A stretch of 44,168 bases of DNA from Actinomycetota bacterium (lineage in GTDB: Bacteria; Actinomycetota; Thermoleophilia; UBA2241). The notes beneath the pieces are model-generated. The model had not been told where the DNA came from and ran no database searches. It saw nothing but the letters and a program-made list of their open reading frames with translations. Numbering within the stretch: the stretch's first letter is position 1; each line of letters opens with the position of its first letter. The stretch covers positions 1-44,168 of the forward strand of contig JAAZAR010000164.1 in assembly GCA_012514235.1 (NCBI GenBank), read 5' to 3'. Made by a program: the position numbers and the translations under genes. Shown here in pieces: positions 17,218 through 23,745 of this stretch.

Positions 17218-18176
17218 TGGGCGCTCTCAGCCTCCGGATGGATGTAGCGGGCCAGCGTCCGGAGACCATCGGCCAGGCGTGGGCCCGGCCGGGCGATGAT
17301 GTTGTCGTCGATCACGTAGACCCGGCCCTCCTTGATCGCCGTGAGCTCGGAGAACCCGGCGCGCTTGTCGATGTCGCCGGGATCGCTCATGGCGCCGGAG
17401 TCGGCGATGTAGACCTCCGGATCGGTCTGGACCAGCACCTCGGTGCTGAAGGTGGGGAACCCGCTGCCCGCCGTGGCGCCGATGTTCTCGCCGCCGGCGA
17501 TGGCGATCATGTCGTCGATGAAGGTGTCCTTGCCGGCGGTCATGAGGGGCTCGCTGTAGATCTCGAGGAACGTCGTCGCCGTGGTCAGGTCGCCGACGGC
17601 CGCCCGGACGTCCGCCTGGGCGGCCTTCATCGCATCCGTGACGGCGGCGGCGACGTCCTCGGTGCCGGCCAGCTTGCCGATGTCCTCGATGGTGGCGATG
17701 ACGCCTTCGTAGGTCTTCGGGTCGGCCACGTACACGACCATGCCGAGGTCCTCGAGCTGGGTGCGGAGATCGGCCTGGATGCCGCCGGCCGCGAGGATCA
17801 GGTCCGGCGAGTACGAGGCGATCTTCTCGACGTTGGGGTTGGCGAAGTCGCCGATCTTGGGCAACGCCTTCGCCTCTTCGGGGTAGTCGTCGTAGCTGGT
17901 GCCCGCCACCATCTTGGACCCGGCGCCGACGGCGAACGCGATCTCGGTGTTGGACGGCGCGAGGCTGACGATCGCCTCGGCCGGCTCGTCCAGCGTCACC
18001 TCGACGCCGGCGTCGTCGGTGACGGTGATCGGACCGCCCGCGACGGCGGACGGCGAGATCCCGGCGGTACCGGCCTCGTCGTCCGCGCCGCAGGCGGCGA
18101 GGAGGGCTGAACCCAGCGCGAGGACGGCGACAAGGAGAAGCGCCGCGATGAAGCGGCCGTGACGAGTGGTGGACAT
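17214..18176 (-). CDS. btuF: Corrinoid-binding lipoprotein (BtuF-like)
   Basis: 320 residues from ATG 18176, preceded by GGGAG. The frame is open much further upstream, but that part is the shadow of the DUF71 gene. A signal peptide ends in the lipobox LAAC (Cys29). The rest is a helical-backbone class III binding protein: IVSLAPSNTEIAFAVGAGSKMVAGTSYDDYP is the BtuF-type opening (listed here as IVSLAPSNTEIAFAVGAG and TSYDDYP), then a VYVADP strand, EIYSEPLMTAGKDTFIDDM and GRVYVIDDNIIARPGPRLA. It would present ligand to BtuC at the cell surface. The gap to the upstream DUF71 gene is 35 bases. Confidence 0.85.
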   Translation of the reverse strand: MSTTRHGRFIAALLLVAVLALGSALLAACGADDEAGTAGISPSAVAGGPITVTDDAGVEVTLDEPAEAIVSLAPSNTEIAFAVGAGSKMVAGTSYDDYPEEAKALPKIGDFANPNVEKIASYSPDLILAAGGIQADLRTQLEDLGMVVYVADPKTYEGVIATIEDIGKLAGTEDVAAAVTDAMKAAQADVRAAVGDLTTATTFLEIYSEPLMTAGKDTFIDDMIAIAGGENIGATAGSGFPTFSTEVLVQTDPEVYIADSGAMSDPGDIDKRAGFSELTAIKEGRVYVIDDNIIARPGPRLADGLRTLARYIHPEAESAQ

Positions 18177-18211
18177 GGCGATGGCAACTCCCTTCACAGG
18201 ATCGGCGGACC

Positions 18212-19045
18212 TTACAAGGACTCGGCCGGCGAGGCCGGCGTCGGTGTCGTGGCGAAGCGCAGGACGTGGTGGCCGTCGCGCTCGTCGACGCCGTCCCACG
18301 CGAGCGCGACGGCGCGGGCGAAGAGCGGCGCGTCGGTGACCATCGTGTGATACTCGCCTTCCTCGCCGCAGGCGTCGGCTCCGGCCGCCTCGAGGCGGGC
18401 GATGACGCCGTCGTCCAGTTCGAGCCCGAGGAACTCCGCGCCCAGCCTGGACGAGTCGACGGCGACGATGGTGGCACGGCCGCCGGCGAGGAACTCGTCG
18501 ACCAGCCGGCGACGCGGCTCCTGCCACAGCGGAAGGTGCGAGCCGAGACCGCACAGCTCGCACACGTTCTCGACCCAGTCGCGGTGCGCCTGCAGGTCGA
18601 TGTCGCCGAACACGCCGGCCTGCACACCTTGGGCGCACAGCTCGTGGAGCAGCGAGACGAAGGTGGCCTCGTACTCCTCCCAGGTCGTGGCCCGCGTCAC
18701 GAGCGGGACCCCGAGCGCGGCAGCCTGCTCCTGGAGCAGCGCGAGCGGCAGGCCGTGGCCGCGGCTCACATGGCCGCCCTCGTGGAGCATGCACACGAGG
18801 GCGGCCGGCTCGGCTCCGCGGCGCACGGCGCGCTGCAGCGCGAGATACGCGTCCTTGCCGCCGCTCCACGAGACGAACACGCGGGCGCCGGCGATGGGGT
18901 CGGGCCCATCGCCCACGGGGCCGGCACTCGACGCGGCGACGGGGCCGGCGCCTGACGCGGCGGCAGCGCGAGGAGCGGCGAGCGACGCGCCGGCAGACCG
19001 GCCGTTGGCGGACGGAACGCTGGTCCGCGGCGCGTCACTCGCCAT
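18212..19045 (-). CDS. DUF71/COG2102 ATP-pyrophosphatase, probable B12-salvage subgroup
   Basis: 277 residues. After a low-complexity Ala/Gly/Ser N-terminus (1-52) comes a PP-loop ATP pyrophosphatase domain with SWSGGKDAYLAL (SGGKD at 61-65), then GVFGDIDLQAHRDWVENVC, LPLWQEPR and the C-terminal EEGEYHTMVTDAPLF motif. The family includes diphthine-ammonia ligase of archaea and eukaryotes, but a bacterial and archaeal branch has been linked to B12 salvage by gene clustering (established comparative-genomics proposal, recalled from memory). Here it lies between a Fur-type regulator and btuFCD, which matches that branch. The start overlaps the fur gene by 11 bases. The reaction is unproven; ATP-dependent amidation of a corrinoid is a plausible guess. 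Confidence 0.78.
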   Translation of the reverse strand: MASDAPRTSVPSANGRSAGASLAAPRAAAASGAGPVAASSAGPVGDGPDPIAGARVFVSWSGGKDAYLALQRAVRRGAEPAALVCMLHEGGHVSRGHGLPLALLQEQAAALGVPLVTRATTWEEYEATFVSLLHELCAQGVQAGVFGDIDLQAHRDWVENVCELCGLGSHLPLWQEPRRRLVDEFLAGGRATIVAVDSSRLGAEFLGLELDDGVIARLEAAGADACGEEGEYHTMVTDAPLFARAVALAWDGVDERDGHHVLRFATTPTPASPAESL

Positions 19046-19490
19046 CGTCGCCCTCCCGCCTCGTCTGCTGACAGGAGGGACAGATCCCGTACACCTCGAG
19101 ATGGTGCCCGTAGATGCTGAAGCCGGTCTCCGCGCCGAGCAGCGCCTCGAGCTCGGTCAGATCGCCGTCGCCGTCAAACCGGATGACGCGCCGGCACACG
19201 CCGCAGACGAGCGGATGGCTGTGACCGATGGGCGGAGCGATGTAGCAGAGCTCGCCCTGACCGTCCTGGACGCGGGCGAGCAGACCGAGGTCGTTGAACA
19301 GCTGGACCGTGCGGTACACGGTGGCCTGGCCGACGCCGTCGCCCCTGAGAGCGTCGGCCGTTTCCGCGATGGTGGCCGCGCGGTCAGCGCCGGCGAAGAA
19401 CTCCCAGATCTGCCGGCGCTGGCGGGTGAAGGGGATGCCCTTCTGGTGGAACACGGCTTCGATGTCGTGCGTCGGCTTCGGGTCGGTCAC
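19035..19490 (-). CDS. Fur-family metalloregulator heading the btu operon
   Basis: 151 residues from GTG 19490 with GGGAG upstream. It has the Fur winged helix (about 15-80, FTRQRRQIWEFF and GQATVYRTVQLFNDLGL), the GHSHPLVC metal-binding segment (89-96), and two CxxC zinc pairs, CGVC (96-99) and CPSC (137-140). Two palindromes just upstream suggest autoregulation. It is the first gene of fur-DUF71-btuF-btuC-btuD, all overlapping or within 35 bases. Whether it senses iron, zinc, nickel, cobalt or peroxide cannot be read; cobalt would be a natural signal for a corrinoid operon but is speculation. Confidence 0.87.
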   Translation of the reverse strand: MTDPKPTHDIEAVFHQKGIPFTRQRRQIWEFFAGADRAATIAETADALRGDGVGQATVYRTVQLFNDLGLLARVQDGQGELCYIAPPIGHSHPLVCGVCRRVIRFDGDGDLTELEALLGAETGFSIYGHHLEVYGICPSCQQTRREGDDGE

Positions 19491-19509
19491 CCGTGGCTCC
19501 CGTGGCTCA

Positions 19510-19528
19510 GTTGAGAACTCTTCTCAAC
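19510..19528. promoter_or_regulatory. Fur-type operator 1 (8-3-8 palindrome)
   Basis: GTTGAGAA, CTC, TTCTCAAC: perfect 8-bp arms with a 3-base spacer, 19 bp in all, in the predicted 5' leader of the fur operon. Size and symmetry match Fur-family boxes. It is AT-richer than its surroundings. Confidence 0.72.
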
Positions 19529-19531
19529 GGT

Positions 19532-19550
19532 GTTGAGAAAATGTATCAAC
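19532..19550. promoter_or_regulatory. Fur-type operator 2, covering the -10 box
   Basis: A second 19-bp site (GTTGAGAAAATGTATCAAC) with 7 of 9 positions symmetric. Its centre is 22 bp, two helical turns, from operator 1, so two dimers could bind the same face. It contains the predicted -10 hexamer, so bound repressor would block RNA polymerase. Confidence 0.68.
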
Positions 19551-19569
19551 GGATGACCGGGGCCGTCAA
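19540..19569 (-). promoter_or_regulatory. Promoter of the fur-DUF71-btuFCD operon
   Basis: On the minus strand TTGACG (19564-19569) and TACATT (19540-19545) are separated by 18 bases and match sigma-70-type -35 and TANNNT -10 elements. Transcription would start near 19533, leaving a leader of about 43 bases before the GTG. No cobalamin riboswitch fits in that leader. Confidence 0.55.
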
Positions 19570-19573
19570 CCTC

Positions 19574-19610
19574 CGATGTGGAGCCGTCGACCAACGATGT
19601 GGAGTCGTCG
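19574..19610. repeat. Short direct repeat upstream of the fur promoter
   Basis: CGATGTGGAGYCGTCG occurs at 19574-19589 and 19595-19610, 21 bp apart with one mismatch, just upstream of the -35 box of the fur operon. Two turns of helix spacing would suit a bound activator, but the repeat is short. Confidence 0.35.
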
Positions 19611-19676
19611 GCGCCGTCTCACGACCGCCGTCGTCGGGACGTACCGGCGCCACGGACGCCGCCGGTCCGCGCGCCG

Positions 19677-20321
19677 TCAGCCGCCCAGCAGATCGCGGAC
19701 GCGGGCGGCGACCGCCACGCCCAGCAGCTCGTGCTGCGAGGCTTCGAGGTGCCAGCCGTCCAGCGGGCTGGTCTCGATGAGCTCGCCCGCGTCCAGCCAG
19801 GGGACGCCGAGCTCGGAGGCCACGCGCGCGAAGGCGTGCGGCAGCGCGCGTGACTTCACATCCGCGCCCGCCCACAGCTCACGCCGCCTGTTGTCGTGGA
19901 AGGGGCCCACGGGCGGCGGACACACCAGGAGGACGTGGGGAGCCGGGCCGTCAGGGCCTGCAGGCCCGGCCGCGCTGCGCAGCACGAGGTGAGTGAGCTC
20001 CGCGACCCCGGCGGCCGCGTCCGCTGCCGTCAGGTGCGCGTAGCTGATGTCGTTGGTCCCGAGCATGAGGACGACCAGATCCAGCGGCGCGTGCAGCTCC
20101 AGCGCCACGCCGATCAGGTCCTTGCCGTTCCGATGGGGCAGCAGCGGATCGTCGTACACGGTCGTGCGTCCGCCAAGGCCGTCCTCGACGACGTGGACGT
20201 CGCTGCCCAGTTCGCGTTGCAGCACCCCCGGCCACCGGGCGGACCAGTCGTGACGCCGCGTGTCGTCCGCCGGATCGGTGCCCCACGTGTTCGAGTCGCC
20301 GTAACACAGGATCTGTCTCAT
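19677..20321 (-). CDS. SGNH/GDSL-family hydrolase
   Basis: 214 residues from ATG 20321 (MRQILCYGDSNTWGTDP), the usual start for this group; an open extension upstream has no support. Block I GDSN (8-11) supplies the nucleophile Ser10, GLGGRTT lies where block II occurs, GTNDISY is block III, and DGWHLE near the end supplies Asp and His. No signal peptide, so it acts in the cytoplasm on an ester or acetyl substrate that cannot be specified. A single gene with no obvious partner. Confidence 0.85.
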   Translation of the reverse strand: MRQILCYGDSNTWGTDPADDTRRHDWSARWPGVLQRELGSDVHVVEDGLGGRTTVYDDPLLPHRNGKDLIGVALELHAPLDLVVLMLGTNDISYAHLTAADAAAGVAELTHLVLRSAAGPAGPDGPAPHVLLVCPPPVGPFHDNRRRELWAGADVKSRALPHAFARVASELGVPWLDAGELIETSPLDGWHLEASQHELLGVAVAARVRDLLGG

Positions 20322-20464
20322 GCGGCCGTGTGCTCCCGGAGTCGTTGCCTCGCGCCTCGCCGGCGCTCGGCCGCAGCGCGCACGACGATTCGACGCGCCC
20401 GGCCTCCGCTCCATATTCGACGTGACCGCCGACGGCTCCCTGTCGGGATGCCAGGGCGACGTCC

Positions 20465-20896
20465 TCACGCCTCCGTGTCGTCGCCCGGCTCCGCGAGCGG
20501 CTCGGCGTCGGGACGCATCCAGACGAACTCCCACACGTGACCGTCCAGGTCGTGGAAGCTGCGTGAGTACATGAAGTCGCGGTCTTCGGGCTGGTGGGCC
20601 TCGACGGCGCCCAGGGCCGTGGCCTTGGTCACCAGGTCGTCCACCTCGTCGCGGCTCTCGGCCGAGAGGGTCACGAGCACCTCCGTCGTCCTGCTCGCAT
20701 CGGCGAGACGCACGTCCGTGAACGTCTCGAAGAAGGGCCGGCGCAGGAACATCACGTATCGACCCTCCCCCACGACCATGGCAGCCGCATCGTCGTCTGT
20801 GAAGCGCGGGTCGAACGCGAAGCCGAGGGCGTCGAAGAACGCCGCCGTGCGCGCGAGGTCCTCCACCGCGAGATTGACGAACATCTCTCGATCCAT
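20465..20896 (-). CDS. VOC-superfamily (glyoxalase-like) protein
   Basis: 143 residues from ATG 20896, chosen because AGGAGG lies 5 bases upstream. The sequence opens MFVNLAVEDLARTAAFFDALGF, a beta-alpha-beta VOC module, and closes YSRSFHDLDGHVWEFVWM, the second module with the usual DxxGHxWE metal and substrate motif. Close relatives are annotated as glyoxalase or bleomycin-resistance-like proteins; no reaction can be given. It is divergent from a TipA-like regulator, whose promoter region it shares. Confidence 0.82.
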   Translation of the reverse strand: MDREMFVNLAVEDLARTAAFFDALGFAFDPRFTDDDAAAMVVGEGRYVMFLRRPFFETFTDVRLADASRTTEVLVTLSAESRDEVDDLVTKATALGAVEAHQPEDRDFMYSRSFHDLDGHVWEFVWMRPDAEPLAEPGDDTEA

Positions 20897-21042
20897 GTCT
20901 CCTCCTTGGCGCGCACCGTCTCCGGTCCAGGGCGGCGAAAGATGCACCCGCTCCGCCGCCCTGCTCGTGTTGTTGACGAGGACGTGCTGCGACTAACCGG
21001 CGGCTGTAAGGACGACGCGAGCGGGAACATCCCAGCAGATGC

Positions 21043-21073
21043 TTGACCCTGACGCAACGTCAGGCCTTACGCT
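21043..21073 (+). promoter_or_regulatory. MerR-type promoter with 19-bp spacer and dyad
   Basis: TTGACC (21043-21048) and TACGCT (21068-21073, matching TANNNT) are separated by 19 bases, longer than the 17 preferred by RNA polymerase. Between them is the perfect dyad CCTGACG-CAA-CGTCAGG (21048-21064). An overlong spacer carrying a dyad is the classic arrangement of MerR-activated promoters. It lies 44 bases before the MerR gene, so the regulator probably activates itself. Confidence 0.65.
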
Positions 21074-21116
21074 GGTGACGCGATCGAGAGATCTCTGCGA
21101 GACATCAGAGGGACGG

Positions 21117-21890
21117 ATGGACGACGGGCGGACGAGAGGACTGCGGGTCGGCGAGGTGGCGGCGCTGGCGCACCTGACAGTACGGACGCTGCACCACTAC
21201 GACAGCATCGGGCTGCTGCGGCCGTCCGGCCGCAGCGAGGCCGGGTACCGGGAGTACACGGAACAGGACCTCGAGCGGTTGCAGACGGTCCTGCTCTACC
21301 GCGAGCTCGGGTTCGGACTCGGCGAGATCCGCGACCTGCTTGCCGACCCCGGGTTCGACCGGCGCGAAGCCCTGCGCGCGCAGCGCGCGCAGCTCGCGCG
21401 CCGGTCCGGGCAGCTGGACGCCATGATCGCCCTCATCGACAAGACGCTGGCCGCCATGGACGAAGGGATACCGATGGAACGCACCGACATGTTCGAGGCC
21501 TTCGGCGACTTCGACCCGGCCGAACACGAGGCCGAGACCCAGGCCCGCTGGGGCGAGACTGACGCATATCGCGAGTCGGCGCGCCGTGCGCGCCGGTACA
21601 CGAAGGACGACTGGAGGCGGTTCAAGGCCGAGAGCGACGCCGTGAACGAGGCCGTCGCGGCGCTCATGGACGCGGGCGTCGCGCCGGACGATCCTCGGGC
21701 GATGGACGCGGCAGAACGCCACCGGCTGCTCGTCGACAGCTGGTTCTACCCCTGTCCCCCCGAGATGCACGAGCACCTCGGGCGGATGTACGTGGAGGAC
21801 GGACGGTTCACGGCCACCTACGAGAGGATCCGCCCCGGGATGGCCGTCTACCTGCGCGACGCGATCGCCGCGAACGCGCGCGAACGCTGA
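21117..21890 (+). CDS. MerR-family regulator with TipAS effector domain
   Basis: 257 residues from ATG 21117 (GAGGGACGG upstream). An ATG at 21039 is in frame but would lie ahead of the promoter and is rejected. Residues 8-80 are a MerR winged helix (RVGEVAALAHLTVRTLHHYD, GLLRPSGRSEAGYREY), then a dimerisation coiled coil (about 85-115) and a TipAS domain (about 130-250, with WFYPCPPEMHEHLGRMYVED), which in TipA binds cyclic thiopeptide antibiotics and drives self-activation. The inducer here is unknown. Confidence 0.87.
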   Translation: MDDGRTRGLRVGEVAALAHLTVRTLHHYDSIGLLRPSGRSEAGYREYTEQDLERLQTVLLYRELGFGLGEIRDLLADPGFDRREALRAQRAQLARRSGQLDAMIALIDKTLAAMDEGIPMERTDMFEAFGDFDPAEHEAETQARWGETDAYRESARRARRYTKDDWRRFKAESDAVNEAVAALMDAGVAPDDPRAMDAAERHRLLVDSWFYPCPPEMHEHLGRMYVEDGRFTATYERIRPGMAVYLRDAIAANARER

Positions 21891-21932
21891 CGGGAGGCCG
21901 GCGTCAGTCTGCACCGCAGGCCGCAGCCGGCG

Positions 21933-22433
21933 TCAGTGGAGGATCTCCCCTCCGCGCTGCAGTTCCGACAGGTAGGCGTCCAGCTTGTCCAGCGTCTCCT
22001 GCCAGCCCTGCGGCGCTCCGTTGCGCTCCGCGACGTCGGACGGGATGCTTTGCCGCACGGTCATCCTGGTGCGGCTCCCGTGCTCCTCGAGCGTCACGGT
22101 CATGCGCTCCTCGCTGGGCATGTCGTCGCTCATGCCGTACTCCTGGGCGGAGACGCGGTTGCCCTGCGCGTCCGAGAACCCCCCGTCGATCACGAACCGG
22201 GAGGGTTCGTCGATCTCGACGAAGGTGCCGCTGCTGTAGAAGTCGTTGCCTTCAGGCGAGCGCATGGCGCTCGTCCAGACCCCGCCGGGCCGGAGATCGA
22301 TCGAACAGTGCGATGTCGTGAACTCCTTGGGCGAGAACCAGTGCACGAAGTGGTCGCAGTCCGTCCACGCCTTGTAGACCAGCTCGCGTGGAGCGTCGAA
22401 CTCGCGGGTGATGGTGAAGTCCTGCTCGCTCAT
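21933..22433 (-). CDS. AHSA1/SRPBCC-domain protein
   Basis: A 166-residue START-like (SRPBCC) protein of the AHSA1 family: FTITREFDAPRELVYKAWTD opening, W-FSPKEF, DLRPGGVWTSAMRSPEG, and the C-terminal helix GWQETLDKLDAYLSEL. These are small ligand-binding cups, often next to ArsR regulators and annotated as activators of Hsp90 ATPase-like; none of that context is present here. It is the last of three minus-strand genes (methyltransferase, cupin, this) with gaps of 22 and 68 bases. Function unknown. Confidence 0.82.
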   Translation of the reverse strand: MSEQDFTITREFDAPRELVYKAWTDCDHFVHWFSPKEFTTSHCSIDLRPGGVWTSAMRSPEGNDFYSSGTFVEIDEPSRFVIDGGFSDAQGNRVSAQEYGMSDDMPSEERMTVTLEEHGSRTRMTVRQSIPSDVAERNGAPQGWQETLDKLDAYLSELQRGGEILH

Positions 22434-22501
22434 GACGATCCTCCCGGATCGCGTGCTTTCCAGACGCGCTTGTGGTTCCCGGGAGGGCGGCCGGCTAACG
22501 G

Positions 22502-22825
22502 TCAGGGCAGGTAGTCGCGGCGGACGGGGGAGAAGACCTCGATCGCCACGGCGTCCGCGAGGACCTCGGCGCCGTGGGACACGCCGCCGGGGATGGACCA
22601 GCTGTCGCCCGGCGCCACCTCGTGTGTCTGGGCGCCGATGGTGAGCCGCAGCCTCCCGCTCACCAGGTAGCCGGTCTGCTCCTGCGGGTGGTCGTGGAGA
22701 GGCAGCTGAGCGCCGGCGCGCAGGCGGAACTCAGTCATCAGCGTCTCCCGGCCGTAGCTCAGCGTCTTGCGCCGGATGCCGGGCAGGACGTCGGCGAACC
22801 CGTCGTCGCCGGCGTTCAGGAACAT
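22502..22825 (-). CDS. Small cupin-domain protein
   Basis: A 107-residue single cupin barrel. Motif 1 is LPLHDHPQEQTGYLVSGRLRL with metal-ligand histidines and glutamate replaced partly by Gln (shown here as LPLHDHPQEQ and GYLVSGRL), and motif 2 is PGDSWSIPGGVSHG with the last His. Single-domain cupins bind a metal and act as sensors, isomerases or dioxygenases; no assignment is possible. It begins 22 bases after the frameshifted methyltransferase and may be cotranscribed with it. Confidence 0.82.
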   Translation of the reverse strand: MFLNAGDDGFADVLPGIRRKTLSYGRETLMTEFRLRAGAQLPLHDHPQEQTGYLVSGRLRLTIGAQTHEVAPGDSWSIPGGVSHGAEVLADAVAIEVFSPVRRDYLP

Positions 22826-22847
22826 GACAGCCTCACCGGCGACGACG

Positions 22848-23644
22848 TCACGGCTTCCGTCCGAGGATGTACACGCGGTGGAACACCAGCTCGAGCAGGC
22901 CGCCGGGCGGCGCCTGGGCGCGGAAGTCGCTCAGGATGAGCTCCCGCGCCGCCTCGGGATACCCCACGGGCCAGGGCACGTCGTAGCAGCCCGGGTTGAG
23001 GTAGCCGGCCGCCGCCCGGACTCGAACATCTCGAGGGCGCGCTCCGGCGTCGTGTGCTCGCGCAGCTCCTCGACCTCCGCCGCCACCACGTCGAAACCGG
23101 CGGCGGCGAAGAGGCGGCTGTATTCCTCTGCGGTCTCGTAGAAGGTCCACGGGCTGCGGAAGCGATCCCACGTCCTGGCCGTGCGCCGGTCGCCGGCGAG
23201 CATCCGGACGGCGCGCAGGAACTGCGGGCAGTACTCCCGATGCGCCGGCGCCTGCAGCGCCATCCGGCCGCCGTGCCGGAGCGCGGCGAAGCAGTTGGCG
23301 AGGGCCCCCGGCACGTCGGTGAACCACTGGAACGCCGAGTTGCAGATGATGGCGTCGAAGGTCTCAGGCATGTCGAGGTCCTCGGCCGCGGCGGTGAGGA
23401 ACTCGACATCCGGAGGCGCCGCCCCGCGGGCCATCTCGATCATCTCCGGGGAGAGGTCGATGCCGACGACGCGACCGTCGGTGAGCACGCGGACCTCCTG
23501 CGCCAGGTGACCGGTGCCGCAGCCCAGGTCGAGCACGTCGTCGGTGCGGGCGATGCGGAGCATCCAGAACAGCCGCTCGGCGGCCGACTTCTGCGCCGTC
23601 GCGGTCTGACGGTAGATGCGGGCGATCGATGAGAAATCGCTCAG
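22848..23644 (-). pseudogene. SAM-dependent methyltransferase with a one-base frameshift
   Basis: A class I methyltransferase of the malonyl-ACP O-methyltransferase/UbiE type. The start is probably CTG 23644 (GGAGG six bases upstream, product MSDFSSIARIYRQ); no ATG or GTG is available in frame. Motif I is VLDLGCGTG, motif II region VVGIDLSPEMIEMAR, then AIICNSAFQWFTDVP. The frame is intact to about 23020 (LEMFESG) and then breaks. The end of the protein (AAAGYLNPGCYDVPWPVGYP to VYILGRKP) continues in the next frame, stopping at 22848. One missing base in a GC-rich run near 23015 would explain it. It is either a recent pseudogene or a sequencing error; both halves still look fully conserved. 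Confidence 0.75.
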
Positions 23645-23684
23645 CGGGGGCCTCCGGGTCGTGCCGTGCCCATCATAAGCCCGG

Positions 23685-23713
23685 GCGCCCGGCTCTGCGT
23701 CAGCCCCGGGCGC
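23685..23713 (-). terminator. Hairpin after cobQ
   Basis: GCGCCCGG and CCGGGCGC form an 8-bp stem with a 13-base loop, about 33 bases beyond the cobQ stop. No T-run. It is likely the end of the cob operon before the methyltransferase. Confidence 0.4.
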
Positions 23714-23745
23714 CTCCCGCGTCGGCGACGGCAGGCGGGCATCCG

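Noticed and set aside
14846..17269. One open frame of about 807 codons spanning btuC and btuD, suggesting a fused permease-ATPase.
   Set aside because: The upstream part is Arg/Ala-rich antiframe of btuC. BtuC has its own good frame with all family motifs, and btuD has an ATG overlapping its stop.
19491..19680. Possible cobalamin riboswitch ahead of the fur-btu operon.
   Set aside because: None of the B12-box elements (GCCACTG, GGGAAGG, AGCCAGRAGACC) is present on either strand; the leader is too short.
21039..21116. Earlier ATG for the MerR gene.
   Set aside because: It overlaps and precedes the promoter boxes and dyad, and the MerR domain begins just after the ATG at 21117.
23645..23680. 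Overlapping ATG codons upstream of the methyltransferase as its start.
   Set aside because: They are out of frame with the methyltransferase and run into a stop after about a dozen codons.
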